From: Xenophilus sp. AP218F
GTDB lineage: Bacteria; Pseudomonadota; Gammaproteobacteria; Burkholderiales; Chromobacteriaceae
Direction of reading: 5' to 3'
Assembly: GCA_002213445.1 (NCBI GenBank)
Contig: NJIE01000008.1
Coordinates: 434,001-498,000 of the forward strand
DNA: 64,000 nt
The first letter of the stretch is position 1. The number at the start of each line of letters is the position of its first letter. The translations under genes and the position numbers were made by a program. Below, in pieces: positions 1 through 8,309 of this stretch. The notes under the pieces were generated by a model. The model was not told the origin of the DNA, ran no database searches, and saw only the letters and a program-made list of their open reading frames with translations.

Positions 1-1
1 G

Positions 2-1186
2 GTGACCGTGTCGGAAAGCCTGGACAAGAACGGCGAGCTCGGCAACGTCGGCGGCCTGTCCTACCTCGCGACGCTGGCGCAGAACACGCCGTCGGCCGCC
101 AATATCCGCCGTTACGCCGAAATCGTGCGCGAGCGCTCGGTGATCCGCCAGTTGGCGGTGGTGGGCACGGAAATCGTCGAGGCCGCGTATTCGCCGATGG
201 GCCGCGACGCCTCGCAGCTGCTGGACGAAGCCGAGGGCAAGGTGTTCCAGATCGCGGAATCCACCGCCAAGTCCAAGCAGGGCTTCCTGGAAATGCCGGG
301 GCTGCTGAAGGAAGTGGTGGAGCGCATCGACATGCTCTACAGCCGCGACAATCCCGACGAGGTGACCGGCGTCCCCACCGGCTTCATCGACCTGGACGCC
401 AAGACGTCGGGCCTGCAGCCCGGCGATCTGATCATCGTCGCCGGCCGTCCGTCCATGGGCAAGACCGCCTTCTCGATGAACATCGCCGAGCACGTGGCGG
501 TGGAAACCCACCTGCCCGTCGCCGTGTTCTCCATGGAAATGGGCGGCGCGCAGCTGGTGATGCGGATGCTGGGTTCGGTGGGGCGGCTGGATCAGCACAC
601 CCTGCGCACCGGCAAGCTGGGCGACGACGACTGGCAGAAGCTGACTTACGCCATCGGCAAGCTGTCGGAAGCGCCGATGTACATCGACGAAACCCCGGCG
701 CTGACCGCGCTGGAAGTGCGCGCCCGCGCCCGCCGTCTGGCGCGGCAGCATGGCGGCAAGCTCGGCCTGATCGTGATCGACTACCTGCAGCTGATGTCAG
801 GCTCTGGCCGCGGCGACAACCGCACCGCCGAACTGGGCGAAATTTCGCGGGGCCTGAAGGGCCTGGCCAAGGAGCTGCAAGTGCCGGTGATCGCGCTGTC
901 TCAGCTGTCGCGCGCGGTGGAGCAGCGTCCCAACAAGCGCCCGATGATGTCCGACCTGCGCGAATCCGGCGCCATCGAGCAGGACGCCGACTTGATCATC
1001 TTCATGTACCGCGAAGAGTACTACAACCCGGACAATCAGGACGTGAAGGGCCAGGCGGAGGCCATCATCGGCAAGCATCGCAACGGCCCCACCGGCGCGG
1101 TGCGGCTGGCTTTCGTCGGCAAGTACGCCAAGTTCGACAACGCCGCCACCATCGGCATCAGCGGTTGGGCCGACAGCGACGGTTAA
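2..1186 (+). CDS. dnaB: Replicative DNA helicase DnaB, 3' part
   Basis: Hexameric 5'-3' helicase that unwinds DNA at the replication fork and binds primase. The window opens inside the gene. The visible 394 residues cover the end of the N-terminal domain, the linker and the whole RecA-like ATPase domain. The region reading GGLSYLATLAQNTPSAANI is typical of the linker start; Walker A is GRPSMGKT, followed by a hydrophobic strand ending in the Walker B aspartate (IVIDYLQLM) and the arginine-finger region near DLRESGAIEQDAD. About 75 N-terminal residues compared with E. coli DnaB must lie before position 1, so the GTG at position 2 is not the real start. No intein is visible in the usual P-loop site. 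A ferredoxin-like gene follows 34 bases later on the same strand. Confidence 0.97.
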   Translation: MTVSESLDKNGELGNVGGLSYLATLAQNTPSAANIRRYAEIVRERSVIRQLAVVGTEIVEAAYSPMGRDASQLLDEAEGKVFQIAESTAKSKQGFLEMPGLLKEVVERIDMLYSRDNPDEVTGVPTGFIDLDAKTSGLQPGDLIIVAGRPSMGKTAFSMNIAEHVAVETHLPVAVFSMEMGGAQLVMRMLGSVGRLDQHTLRTGKLGDDDWQKLTYAIGKLSEAPMYIDETPALTALEVRARARRLARQHGGKLGLIVIDYLQLMSGSGRGDNRTAELGEISRGLKGLAKELQVPVIALSQLSRAVEQRPNKRPMMSDLRESGAIEQDADLIIFMYREEYYNPDNQDVKGQAEAIIGKHRNGPTGAVRLAFVGKYAKFDNAATIGISGWADSDG

Positions 1187-1220
1187 GATCGCGGCGGCAA
1201 ACACACAACGAGAGAACCCA

Positions 1221-1529
1221 ATGAGCTTTTTCGATAAACACGTTTTCGTCTGCTGCAATCAGCGCGACGCCTGTCAGGACTGCTGCAACAACCACGGCTC
1301 CAGCGAGCTGCTGGGCTATATGAAAGACCGCGTCAAGGCGCTGGGCCTGGCCGGCGAGGGCAAGATTCGCGTCAACAAGGCCGGCTGCCTGGGGCGCTGC
1401 GACGACGGCCCGGTGATGGTGATTTACCCGGAAGAAACCTGGTACACCTTCATCGACAAGCAGGACATCGACGAAATCGTCGATGAGCACATGGTGCATG
1501 GCCGCGTGGTGGAAAGGCTGAAAGTCTGA
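1221..1529 (+). CDS. Thioredoxin-like (2Fe-2S) ferredoxin domain protein
   Basis: Small protein of 102 residues of the thioredoxin-fold 2Fe-2S ferredoxin type. Cysteines come in two groups: an N-terminal set (CCNQRDACQDCC) and a later CLGRC (within KAGCLGRCDDGP), the spacing used by stand-alone ferredoxins of this family to hold a 2Fe-2S cluster. The DGPVMVIYPEETWY stretch is also characteristic. The extra cysteines near the N-terminus make cluster ligand assignment uncertain. A GAGAG ribosome binding site precedes the ATG. The stop codon overlaps the start of the next gene (TGATG), so it is translationally coupled to the alpha/beta hydrolase. Electron partner unknown. Confidence 0.85.
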   Translation: MSFFDKHVFVCCNQRDACQDCCNNHGSSELLGYMKDRVKALGLAGEGKIRVNKAGCLGRCDDGPVMVIYPEETWYTFIDKQDIDEIVDEHMVHGRVVERLKV

Positions 1530-2137
1530 TGCTGAAAGCCTTGAACAAACAGATGATCGCCGGCCCGGCCGGTTTGCTGGAAACCATCGTCGTGCCGGCG
1601 CAGGGTGAAGCGCGCGGTATTGCCGTGATCTGCCATCCCAACCCGCTGCAAGGCGGCACCAATACCAACAAGGTGGTGCAAACCGCGGCCAAGGCCTTGT
1701 CGCAGCTGGGGTATGTCTGCTATTGCCCCAATCTGCGCGGCGTGGGCGAGAGCGAGGGACGGCATGATTACGGCCAGGGCGAGGTGGAGGATGTCATCGC
1801 CGTGGTCGAGCATGCGCGTCGCGAACAAGGCGTTTTGCCGCTGGCGCTGGCCGGTTTTTCCTTCGGCGGTTTTGTCGCCGCGCGCACGCGGGCGCGGATC
1901 GAAGCCGACAAGCTGCTGCTGATGGGCGTGGCGGTGGGCAAGTACCCGATTCCGACGCCTGAGGTGCCAGCCGATACCCTAGTTATTCACGGGGAGGAGG
2001 ACGAGGTGATTCCGCTTGGCGCGGTAATGGATTGGGCGCGCCCGCAAGGCTTGCCGGTGCTGGTGTTTCCCGGCGCGGGGCACTTTTTCCACGGCAAACT
2101 GGTGCCGCTGGGCAAGATGATCCAGCGTTGCTGGTGA
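1529..2137 (+). CDS. Alpha/beta hydrolase, dienelactone-hydrolase-like
   Basis: Predicted cytoplasmic serine hydrolase of 202 residues. It shows an early oxyanion-type HPNP motif (CHPNPLQGG), the nucleophile elbow GFSFGG, an aspartate region (VIHGEEDEVIP) and the terminal catalytic histidine in GAGHFFHG. This matches the compact alpha/beta hydrolases (KANL3/Tex30-like and YcjY-like) whose substrates are mostly unknown. It is translationally coupled to the upstream ferredoxin gene by a TGATG overlap, which suggests a shared role. A strong hairpin terminator follows. No signal peptide. Confidence 0.85.
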   Translation: MLKALNKQMIAGPAGLLETIVVPAQGEARGIAVICHPNPLQGGTNTNKVVQTAAKALSQLGYVCYCPNLRGVGESEGRHDYGQGEVEDVIAVVEHARREQGVLPLALAGFSFGGFVAARTRARIEADKLLLMGVAVGKYPIPTPEVPADTLVIHGEEDEVIPLGAVMDWARPQGLPVLVFPGAGHFFHGKLVPLGKMIQRCW

Positions 2138-2153
2138 GTGTTTTTCGCCATTG

Positions 2154-2190
2154 AAAAACCGGCGTCTCGCGCGAGATGGCCGGTTTTTTT
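2154..2190. terminator. Bidirectional intrinsic terminator between hydrolase gene and rnk
   Basis: Inverted repeat AAAAACCGGC / GCCGGTTTTT flanks a short GC-rich loop, with T-runs on both sides. It sits between two convergent genes and can stop both transcripts. Confidence 0.85.
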
Positions 2191-2191
2191 A

Positions 2192-2596
2192 TCAGCGGTG
2201 CAGTTCCCCGGCCGCTTCCGGCTGGTAGGAAACCGCCAGCACCTTCAAGTGGGTGCTGCCGGACGGAGTGGGCCAGTCTATGCTCTGGCCTTCAGCCAGC
2301 CCCAGCAAGGCGGCGCCGATCGGCGCGAGCACCGAAATGCGGCCTTGTTCGCCGTCCGCTTCCTTGGGGTACACCAGCGTCAGGTCTTTTTCCTGCGTAT
2401 CGTTGATCAGCACGCGCGCGCTGCTGTTCATGGTGATCACGTTGCCGGGCATGGCCGCCGGCTCCAGCACTTCCGCTCTTTCCAGCTCGCTCTCCAGCTT
2501 GGCGGCGGTGGGATGGCTGCTGTCGCAGTTCTCCAGCAGCGCGGCAATGCGTTCGTAATCGAGCGTGGATATCGTGATCGCCGGGGTTGTCGACAT
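2192..2596 (-). CDS. rnk: Nucleoside diphosphate kinase regulator Rnk
   Basis: Rnk belongs to the GreA/GreB C-terminal-like family; it binds RNA polymerase near the secondary channel and affects nucleotide pools and alginate in pseudomonads. The 134-residue product has the N-terminal coiled-coil-like segment and the C-terminal FKBP-like domain with ISVLAPIGAALLGLAEGQSIDWP, which is strongly typical. The start at 2596 is chosen because a GAGAGGAGA ribosome binding site precedes this ATG; an in-frame ATG 18 bases upstream lies inside that site. It is convergent with the hydrolase gene. An intrinsic hairpin with a U-tract lies about 25 bases upstream of the start, so expression may need read-through or a promoter embedded in that hairpin. 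Confidence 0.92.
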   Translation of the reverse strand: MSTTPAITISTLDYERIAALLENCDSSHPTAAKLESELERAEVLEPAAMPGNVITMNSSARVLINDTQEKDLTLVYPKEADGEQGRISVLAPIGAALLGLAEGQSIDWPTPSGSTHLKVLAVSYQPEAAGELHR

Positions 2597-2618
2597 TGTT
2601 GGTCTCCTCTCCATATTC

Positions 2619-2653
2619 CAAAAATAAATAGGGTGCCTTGGACGGCACCCTAT
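2619..2653 (-). terminator. Intrinsic terminator between flagellin gene and rnk
   Basis: Perfect 10-base inverted repeat ATAGGGTGCC / GGCACCCTAT with a 6-base loop. On the minus strand it is followed by TTATTTTTGG. It probably ends the flagellin transcript, but it is so close to the rnk start that it could also act as an rnk leader attenuator. Confidence 0.75.
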
Positions 2654-2781
2654 TGGGTAAGAGTGGAATTCTGTCGCTTAGTTCGCGAAGCCGGCGCTTA
2701 AATTGCGGTGAAAATTGCAGCTTGGCGCTTGTTTTCCAGAAAGCCGCAGGCAGGAAATCCGGCGGCTTTCATGAGCGAAAA

Positions 2782-3639
2782 TCATCTCAGCAGCGACAGC
2801 GCGGCCCCCGGCGCGATATTGGCCTGGGATAGTGCCAAGGTGGAGGATTGCCCCAGAATTTGCTGCTGCGCGAGCCGGGCGCTGGCAGCGGCGTAGTCGG
2901 TGTCTATCAGCCGGCTGTTGGCGGCAGAGGCGTTGAGCGAGGCGTTTTGCAGATTGTTGATCGCCGCCTCGATGCCATTGCCGGCTGCGCCCAGCGCGGT
3001 GCGTTGCGCGCCTATCGCGCCAAGGTCGGCCTGCGCGCTTTGTTGCGCGGCCAGCGCCCCGGCCTGGGTGGTGATGTCTATCGTGTTGGTGGCGGACAGG
3101 TTGGCGTTGTAACTGTTGAGGCCGCCGCTGGACGGCGCGGCACTAAGGTTTGCGCCGGGTATCGTCACCTGGTTGGACGCGACGCCGTTGGGGCCGATTT
3201 GGAACGTGGTGTTGTTGTTGCCGCTCAGCAGCGGAATGCCGTTGTACTGGGTGCTTTGGACGATGGCGGAGTTGGCCTGGGTGAGCGCGTCCACCTGCTG
3301 CTGCAGCGCCTGGCGGTTGCTGCTGTTGAGAGCGCCGTTGCCGGCCTGGATCGCCAGCGCCTGGATTTGCTGGGTGTTATCCTGCAACTGGCTGAGCGCG
3401 CCGTCGGCGGTTTGCGTCAGCGAGATGCCGTCGTTGGCGTTGCTGACGGCCTGATTGCTGCCGTTGATCTGGGCCTGCAGCTGCTGGGCGATCGCCAGAT
3501 TGGCGGCGTTGTCCGCCGCGCTGTTGACGCGCTGGCCTGAGGCAAGCTCAGCCAGCGCCTGCTTGGTTGCCTGTTGCACCCGGTTGTTTTGGGATTGCGC
3601 GCTCAGCGATGTCAGATTGCTGTTGATGGTGAGTGGCAT
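2782..3639 (-). CDS. Flagellin
   Basis: Structural subunit of the flagellar filament, 285 residues. The N-terminal D0/D1 region (INSNLTSLSAQ, LASGQRVNSAADNAANLAIA, ISLTQTADGALSQ) and the C-terminal D1/D0 region (RLIDTDYAAASARLAQQQIL, ending in SLLR) are both intact. The central variable part is short, so the protein is near the minimal flagellin size. Glutamine and asparagine are abundant. The gene stands alone with no flagellar cap, chaperone or assembly genes nearby, suggesting an extra or alternative flagellin. A possible additional hairpin lies at 2739-2770, before the stronger terminator at 2619-2653. No export signal is needed because flagellins use the flagellar secretion system. Confidence 0.93.
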   Translation of the reverse strand: MPLTINSNLTSLSAQSQNNRVQQATKQALAELASGQRVNSAADNAANLAIAQQLQAQINGSNQAVSNANDGISLTQTADGALSQLQDNTQQIQALAIQAGNGALNSSNRQALQQQVDALTQANSAIVQSTQYNGIPLLSGNNNTTFQIGPNGVASNQVTIPGANLSAAPSSGGLNSYNANLSATNTIDITTQAGALAAQQSAQADLGAIGAQRTALGAAGNGIEAAINNLQNASLNASAANSRLIDTDYAAASARLAQQQILGQSSTLALSQANIAPGAALSLLR

Positions 3640-3746
3640 GAGGCTTCTCCGCGGCGTGGCAAAGGTGCGCTTTCATTTTAGAAACAAGCGCTTGCGCCGG
3701 CAAGGATTGTTCCGGCCAAAAAGCGACGCGATGTGTCCGCTGGGCG

Positions 3747-3775
3747 AAAAAAATCCCCGCGGGCGGAGCGGGGAT
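3747..3775 (-). terminator. Intrinsic terminator of map
   Basis: Stem ATCCCCGC / GCGGGGAT with a 7-base loop. On the minus strand it is followed by a run of T, just after the map stop codon. Confidence 0.85.
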
Positions 3776-3797
3776 GTTGGCAGCCGGAGGCTCGAGC

Positions 3798-4595
3798 TTA
3801 CTGAACGTCGGGCTTGGCCGGGGTGCCGGCCGACTGGGTCAGGATTTCATAGCCGGTTTCCGTCACCAGCACGGTGTGTTCCCACTGCGCGGACAGGCTG
3901 CGGTCTTTGGTGACGACGGTCCAGCCGTCGCCCAGCATGCGCAGGTGGCGTTTGCCCTGGTTGATCATCGGCTCGATGGTGAAGATCATGCCGGCTTGCA
4001 GCTCAAGGCCGGTGCCCGGGCGGCCGTAGTGCAGGACTTGCGGCTCTTCGTGGAACTTCTTGCCGATGCCGTGGCCGCAGAACTCCTGCACCACGCTGTA
4101 ACCGGAGGATTCGGCGTGCTGCTGGATGGCGTGGCCGATGTCGCCGAGTTTGGCGCCCGGTTTGACCTGTTCGATGCCCTTCCACATGCATTCGTAAGTG
4201 ATGCGGCACAGACGCTTTGCGTGCGGGCTGACTTCGCCGACGAAGAACATCCGGCTGGTATCGCCGTGATAGCCGTCCTTGATGACGGTGATGTCCAGAT
4301 TGACGATGTCGCCGTTCTTGAGCGGCTTGTCGCTGGGAATGCCGTGGCAGATCACGTGGTTGACCGAGGTGCAGATCGACTTCGGATACGGATTGTGGCC
4401 ATCGGGAGCGTAATTGAGCGGGGCCGGGATGCAGCCTTGCTCCTTGACCATGTAGTCATGGCACAGCTTGTCGATGGCCTCGGTAGTGACGCCGGGCTTG
4501 ATGAACGGCGTGATGTAATCGAGTACTTCGGAGGCCAGGCGGCCCGCTACGCGCATTTTTTCGATGTCTTGCGCGGTTTTCAGTTGAATGCTCAT
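3798..4595 (-). CDS. map: Methionine aminopeptidase, type I
   Basis: Removes the N-terminal methionine from nascent proteins in the cytoplasm. The 265-residue protein has all metal ligands of the pita-bread fold: the aspartates in NLDITVIKDGYHGDTSRMF, the histidine in EFCGHGIGKKFHEEP, and the glutamates in FTIEPMI and WEHTVLV. The substrate-side histidine is in SVNHVICHGIP. It is a type Ia enzyme with no extra N-terminal extension. The C-terminal tail (SAGTPAKPDVQ) is slightly longer than in E. coli. It is transcribed alone here, whereas in many bacteria map precedes rpsB or adk. Confidence 0.97.
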   Translation of the reverse strand: MSIQLKTAQDIEKMRVAGRLASEVLDYITPFIKPGVTTEAIDKLCHDYMVKEQGCIPAPLNYAPDGHNPYPKSICTSVNHVICHGIPSDKPLKNGDIVNLDITVIKDGYHGDTSRMFFVGEVSPHAKRLCRITYECMWKGIEQVKPGAKLGDIGHAIQQHAESSGYSVVQEFCGHGIGKKFHEEPQVLHYGRPGTGLELQAGMIFTIEPMINQGKRHLRMLGDGWTVVTKDRSLSAQWEHTVLVTETGYEILTQSAGTPAKPDVQ

Positions 4596-4874
4596 TGTGG
4601 CGCAAAGCTCTTTTTCAGCTTAAGTGAGGCGTAATACTAGCAAAATAAAGCAGTTGGCGCACCCCGCTGGCCAGTAGGGTTATTCTGGCTTCATGTCTTG
4701 CTGGCGTGAAGCCCGGTTTGCATTTGAATTCGTACAGAAACAAGAAGCCAATCATGCCGCGGCCCGGGCGCGGACCTGCGCAAGCGGAGTGGGCGGTATA
4801 GACTGGAGATGGGGGGCTGCGCCGATGATCTGCCGGCGCGCATGAGATAGGTTTGCCAAGGCATTGATATTTAA

Positions 4875-5624
4875 ATGAAAAGCATAACGGTTGCGACATA
4901 CAATATTCACAAAGGCATGTCCCCGCTGAACCGGCATTTGCGCGTCGGCGACATGGCCGACGCGTTGGAGGGACTGGCGCCGGACATGCTGTTCCTGCAG
5001 GAAGTGCAGGGCAAGAATCTGGAGCGCGCCGTGGCGCATCTGGCGTGGCCGGCGACGCCGCAGCATCACTTCCTGGCTCGCCGGCTGACGCATCGCGCGG
5101 TGTACGGCTTGAACGCCGCCTATCGGCACGGCCATCACGGCAACGCGGTGCTCAGTCGCTTCGCCATTCGCGAGTGGTGCAACCGGGACATCTCCGTCAA
5201 TCGCTTCGAGCGGCGCGGCGTGTTGCAGTGCGTGTTGCAGCCGGAAGGCTGGCGCGAGCCGCTGGTGGCCTTGTGCGGCCATTTCAACCTGCTGGCCAGG
5301 GACCGGCGCAGGCAGTACCAGGGGCTGGTCAGCTATGTGCGCGAGGCGATACCGGCAGGCTTGCCGCTGATCCTCGCCGGCGATTTCAACGACTGGCGCG
5401 GCGAGGCCAGCGCCTATTTTCGCGACGAGCTGGGTTTGCAGGAGGTGTTTTTGCAGTGCCATGGCAGCCATGCCCAGAGCTTTCCGGCCCGCTTGCCGGT
5501 GCTAGCTCTGGACCGCATCTACGTGCGCGGCTTGCAGGCGGAGGAGGCCAGGGTCTTGCGCGGCCAGCCGTGGTCGGCGCTGTCCGATCACCTGCCGCTG
5601 ACGGCCACCTTGCGGCCGGTTTGA
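4875..5624 (+). CDS. Endonuclease/exonuclease/phosphatase family protein
   Basis: Mg2+-dependent phosphodiesterase of the DNase I / exonuclease III / phosphatase fold, 249 residues. The fold's landmarks are present: N-terminal VATYNIHKG, the metal-binding glutamate in MLFLQEVQG, a histidine in LCGHFNLLARDRRRQ, the aspartate/asparagine pair in LILAGDFNDWRG, and the final SDHLPLTATL. No signal peptide or membrane segment is seen, so it is probably cytoplasmic; it resembles YbhP-like proteins, whose substrate is not established. The 280 bases upstream hold no gene; an AT-rich stretch just before the ATG may contain the promoter, but no clear ribosome binding site is visible. Confidence 0.85.
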   Translation: MKSITVATYNIHKGMSPLNRHLRVGDMADALEGLAPDMLFLQEVQGKNLERAVAHLAWPATPQHHFLARRLTHRAVYGLNAAYRHGHHGNAVLSRFAIREWCNRDISVNRFERRGVLQCVLQPEGWREPLVALCGHFNLLARDRRRQYQGLVSYVREAIPAGLPLILAGDFNDWRGEASAYFRDELGLQEVFLQCHGSHAQSFPARLPVLALDRIYVRGLQAEEARVLRGQPWSALSDHLPLTATLRPV

Positions 5625-5931
5625 TACGGGCAGGGCATTGATTGCGCAGGGTTTTCAAAGCAACGCGGCAGTGTTGCGAAACGATCGGCTTGCGGTTGGT
5701 TATTACCAAATAACAGATTGGTATTGACGGGAAACGAAAAAAACTGTTCAATCTCAATCAAATTTATCGCCGATTTGAACACAGCTTGCGGGCGTAAAAC
5801 AGCTAAAGCGTGGGTAAGCAGACCCAGAGTTCCTGTATCTGTTTACAAGAATCTACCGGATAAGCCGCAGATTTCCACAGCTAAAGCCCGCCGCAGCAAT
5901 CGGCGGGCTTTGTGCTTTGGGAGTGTCTGGA
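5625..5931. other. Intergenic region upstream of metN with hairpin
   Basis: About 300 bases without a convincing ORF. The middle part (about 5,700-5,870) is markedly AT-richer than its surroundings. It ends in a long hairpin 21 bases before metN. It may contain the metNIQ promoter and leader, or a small RNA ended by the hairpin. I see no recognisable SAM riboswitch core. Confidence 0.4.
5883..5911. terminator. Hairpin with terminator shape upstream of metN
   Basis: Perfect 11-base stem AAAGCCCGCCG / CGGCGGGCTTT with a 7-base loop, followed on the plus strand by TTTGTGCTTTGG, which is a poor T-run. It could be a terminator of an upstream small transcript or a metN leader attenuator. Confidence 0.5.
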
Positions 5932-6669
5932 ATGATTCATTTGCAAAACGTCCGTAAACGGTTCCGTCGCCCGGAAGGCGGCTGGTTTGACGCCGTGGCG
6001 GAAACTTCTCTGTCCATCCACGCCGGCGAGGTTTTTGGCCTGATCGGCTTCTCCGGCGCCGGCAAGTCCACCTTGCTGCGCCTGATCAATCTGCTGGAGC
6101 GCCCGGATGCCGGCGCGGTCATCGTCGACGGCCAGGACCTGACCAGCCTGTCCGCCAAGCAGCTGCGCGCCGCGCGCCAGAACATCGGCATGGTGTTTCA
6201 GCAATTCAATCTGCTCGCCAACCGCACCGTGGCCGGCAACGTCGCCTTTCCGCTGGAGATCGCCGGCTGGAGCCGCGCCGATATAGACAAGCGCGTGGCC
6301 GAGTGCCTCGCCATCGTCGGCCTGGAAGACCGCGCCAACCATTATCCGGCCCAGCTCTCCGGCGGCCAGAAGCAGCGCGTCGGCATCGCCCGCGCCCTGG
6401 CGCCGCGTCCGCATGTGATTCTGGCCGACGAGCCGACCTCGGCGCTCGATCCTAAAACCACCCAATCCATTCTGGACTGCCTGAAGGACATCAACGCGCG
6501 CTTCGGCGTCACGGTGGTGATCGTCACCCATGAAATGCACGTGGTGCGCAGCATCTGCCATCGCGCCGCGGTGCTGGACCAGGGCCGGGTGGTAGAGGTC
6601 GTGGATGTGAAAAACACGGAAGTGGAGGCCGATTCCGATCTGGCCCGCTCGCTGCTGGAGGCCGCGTAA
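5932..6669 (+). CDS. metN: Methionine ABC transporter, ATP-binding subunit MetN
   Basis: ATPase subunit of the high-affinity methionine importer. The 245-residue protein has Walker A (GFSGAGKST), Q-loop ([13 protein letters not shown]), signature ([15 protein letters not shown]), Walker B ([14 protein letters not shown]) and the switch histidine (VTHEMH). It lacks the C-terminal regulatory NIL/ACT-like domain of the roughly 340-residue E. coli MetN, which mediates inhibition by methionine; short MetN proteins of this size also occur in Neisseria. The ATG at 5932 is chosen because GGGAG lies 8 bases before it; a TTG start at 5917 is possible but less likely. Its stop codon overlaps the metI start (TAATG). 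Confidence 0.93.
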   Translation: MIHLQNVRKRFRRPEGGWFDAVAETSLSIHAGEVFGLIGFSGAGKSTLLRLINLLERPDAGAVIVDGQDLTSLSAKQLRAARQNIGMVFQQFNLLANRTVAGNVAFPLEIAGWSRADIDKRVAECLAIVGLEDRANHYPAQLSGGQKQRVGIARALAPRPHVILADEPTSALDPKTTQSILDCLKDINARFGVTVVIVTHEMHVVRSICHRAAVLDQGRVVEVVDVKNTEVEADSDLARSLLEAA

Positions 6670-7355
6670 TGGATGCCGCAACCCTGAACGAAGCGCTGCT
6701 CAATCTGCAGTCTATGGCTCCGGAAATCTGGCAGGCCAGCAAGGAAACCGGCGTGATGCTGGGCGTGGGATTGGTAGCGGCCGTGCTGCTGGGCGGCCCG
6801 CTGGGCGTCATCCTGTACCTGACCCAGCCCGGGCAGCTGTTCGCCAACCGCGCGCTCAACGGCGTGCTCAGCTGGCTGGTGAACCTGGTGCGCTCCTTCC
6901 CCTTCATCATCTTGATGGTGGTGCTGATTCCGCTGACCCGCCTGCTGGTGGGCAGCACCATCGGCCCGATCGCCGCGTCGGTGCCGCTGGCTTTCGCCGC
7001 CATTCCGTATTTCGCCCGCCTGGTGGAGCAGACCTTGCGCGAGATTCCGCGCGGCGTGATCGAAGCGGCCGAGGCGATGGGCGCGAGCCCGGTGCAGATC
7101 ATCGGCAAGGTGCTGATCAACGAAGCGCGCGCCGGGCTGATCTCCAGCCTCACCATCCTGACCATCAGCTTCCTGAGCTACACCGCGGTGGCGGGCGTAG
7201 TGGGCGGCGGCGGCATCGGCGACCTGGCCATCCGTTACGGTTACTACCGCTTCCAGACCGACGTGATGGTGGCCATGGTGCTGCTGCTGGTGGTGCTGGT
7301 GCAAATCATTCAGCTGCTGGGCAACCGCCTGGCGGCCAAGCTGGACAAACGTTGA
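6669..7355 (+). CDS. metI: Methionine ABC transporter, permease subunit MetI
   Basis: Inner-membrane permease of the MetNIQ importer, 228 residues with about five membrane segments. The EAA coupling loop that docks on MetN is clear (VIEAAEAMGASPVQIIGKVLINEAR). The C-terminal segment VVGGGGIGDLAIRYGYYRFQ is typical of MetI. Translationally coupled to metN by a one-base overlap and followed 31 bases later by metQ. Confidence 0.95.
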   Translation: MDAATLNEALLNLQSMAPEIWQASKETGVMLGVGLVAAVLLGGPLGVILYLTQPGQLFANRALNGVLSWLVNLVRSFPFIILMVVLIPLTRLLVGSTIGPIAASVPLAFAAIPYFARLVEQTLREIPRGVIEAAEAMGASPVQIIGKVLINEARAGLISSLTILTISFLSYTAVAGVVGGGGIGDLAIRYGYYRFQTDVMVAMVLLLVVLVQIIQLLGNRLAAKLDKR

Positions 7356-7386
7356 GTTTCAGACACGCACATTAAAGGAGAGAACA

Positions 7387-8196
7387 ATGCGTAGATTCGT
7401 TATCAAGGCAGTTGCCGCATCCGTGTTGGGCCTGGCTTTCGCCGGCAGCGTCCTGGCCGCCGACCCGGCCAAGAAGGAAATCGTGATCGGCACCACCGTC
7501 GGCGACTTCGGCGATATGGTCAAGCAGTCGATCAAGCCGCAGCTGGAAAAGCAGGGCTACAAGGTGCGTCTGGTGGAATTCACCGACTACGTGCGCCCTA
7601 ATCTGGCGCTGCAGGAAGGCTCGCTGGATGTGAACGTGTTCCAGCACAAGCCTTACCTCGACAACTTCGCCAAGGAACACAAGCTCAGCCTGAAGGAAGT
7701 GTTCCAGGTGCCCACCGCGCCCTTGGGCATCTACCCGGGCAAGCAGAAGTCGCTGAAGGACGCCAAGGCCGGCGTGACGCTGGCCGCGCCTAACGATCCG
7801 TCCAACTTCGCCCGCGCGCTGGTGATGCTGAACGATCTGGGCTGGGTCAAGCTCAAGGCCGGCGTCAATCCGCTGACCGCTTCCGAGCGCGACATCGCCG
7901 TCAACGTCAAGAACGTCAAGATCGTGCCGCTGGAAGCCGCCCAGTTGCCGCGCTCGCGCAGCGACGTGGACTTCGCAGTCATCAACGGCAACTATGCCAC
8001 CAGCTCCGGCATCAAGCTGACCGAAGCCGTATATCAGGAAAAGAGCTACGCCTACGTGAACTGGGGCGTGGTGCGCGCCGCCGACGCGGCCAAGCCGTGG
8101 GCCAAGGACGTGATCGCCGCCTACAATTCGCCGGCGTTCAAGGCCTATACCAAGCAGAAATTCGCCGGCTACAAGCTGCCGCAAGGCTGGAACTGA
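7387..8196 (+). CDS. metQ: Methionine ABC transporter, substrate-binding protein MetQ
   Basis: Methionine-binding protein of the NlpA family, 269 residues, with a strong AAAGGAGAG ribosome binding site. Residues 1-24 form a Sec signal peptide ending in SVLAADP. There is no cysteine at the cleavage site, so it appears to be a soluble periplasmic protein, not the usual lipoprotein. The mature part shows family landmarks: GDFGDMV, VEFTDYVRPNLAL, LDVNVFQHKPYLDNF, VPTAPLGIYPGK, PNDPSNFARAL and the end VINGNYA...YVNWGVV. It is the last gene of the metNIQ operon and is followed by a strong terminator. Confidence 0.95.
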   Translation: MRRFVIKAVAASVLGLAFAGSVLAADPAKKEIVIGTTVGDFGDMVKQSIKPQLEKQGYKVRLVEFTDYVRPNLALQEGSLDVNVFQHKPYLDNFAKEHKLSLKEVFQVPTAPLGIYPGKQKSLKDAKAGVTLAAPNDPSNFARALVMLNDLGWVKLKAGVNPLTASERDIAVNVKNVKIVPLEAAQLPRSRSDVDFAVINGNYATSSGIKLTEAVYQEKSYAYVNWGVVRAADAAKPWAKDVIAAYNSPAFKAYTKQKFAGYKLPQGWN

Positions 8197-8231
8197 GTTT
8201 TCTTGTAACACTCCTGGCTACAAGACTTGAC

Positions 8232-8257
8232 GGAGGGCTTCGGCCCTCCTTTTTTTT
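8232..8257 (+). terminator. Intrinsic terminator of metNIQ
   Basis: Stem GGAGGGC / GCCCTCC closed by a stable TTCG tetraloop and followed by eight T. Confidence 0.92.
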
Positions 8258-8309
8258 CGTCCTGGCTTTTCCTCCGGATCGCGCCGCTCCGGCAGAAAAT
8301 CCGGATCGG

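Noticed and set aside
2739-2770. Hairpin GAAAGCCGC / GCGGCTTTC as flagellin terminator
   Set aside because: It lacks a T-run on the minus strand and a better terminator lies further on at 2619-2653.
4615-4899. Small minus-strand ORF upstream of map
   Set aside because: No ribosome binding site, product not protein-like, overlaps the promoter regions of two genes.
5640-5931. SAM riboswitch upstream of metN
   Set aside because: No conserved S-box core or known SAM-II/SAH layout is visible; only a terminal hairpin.
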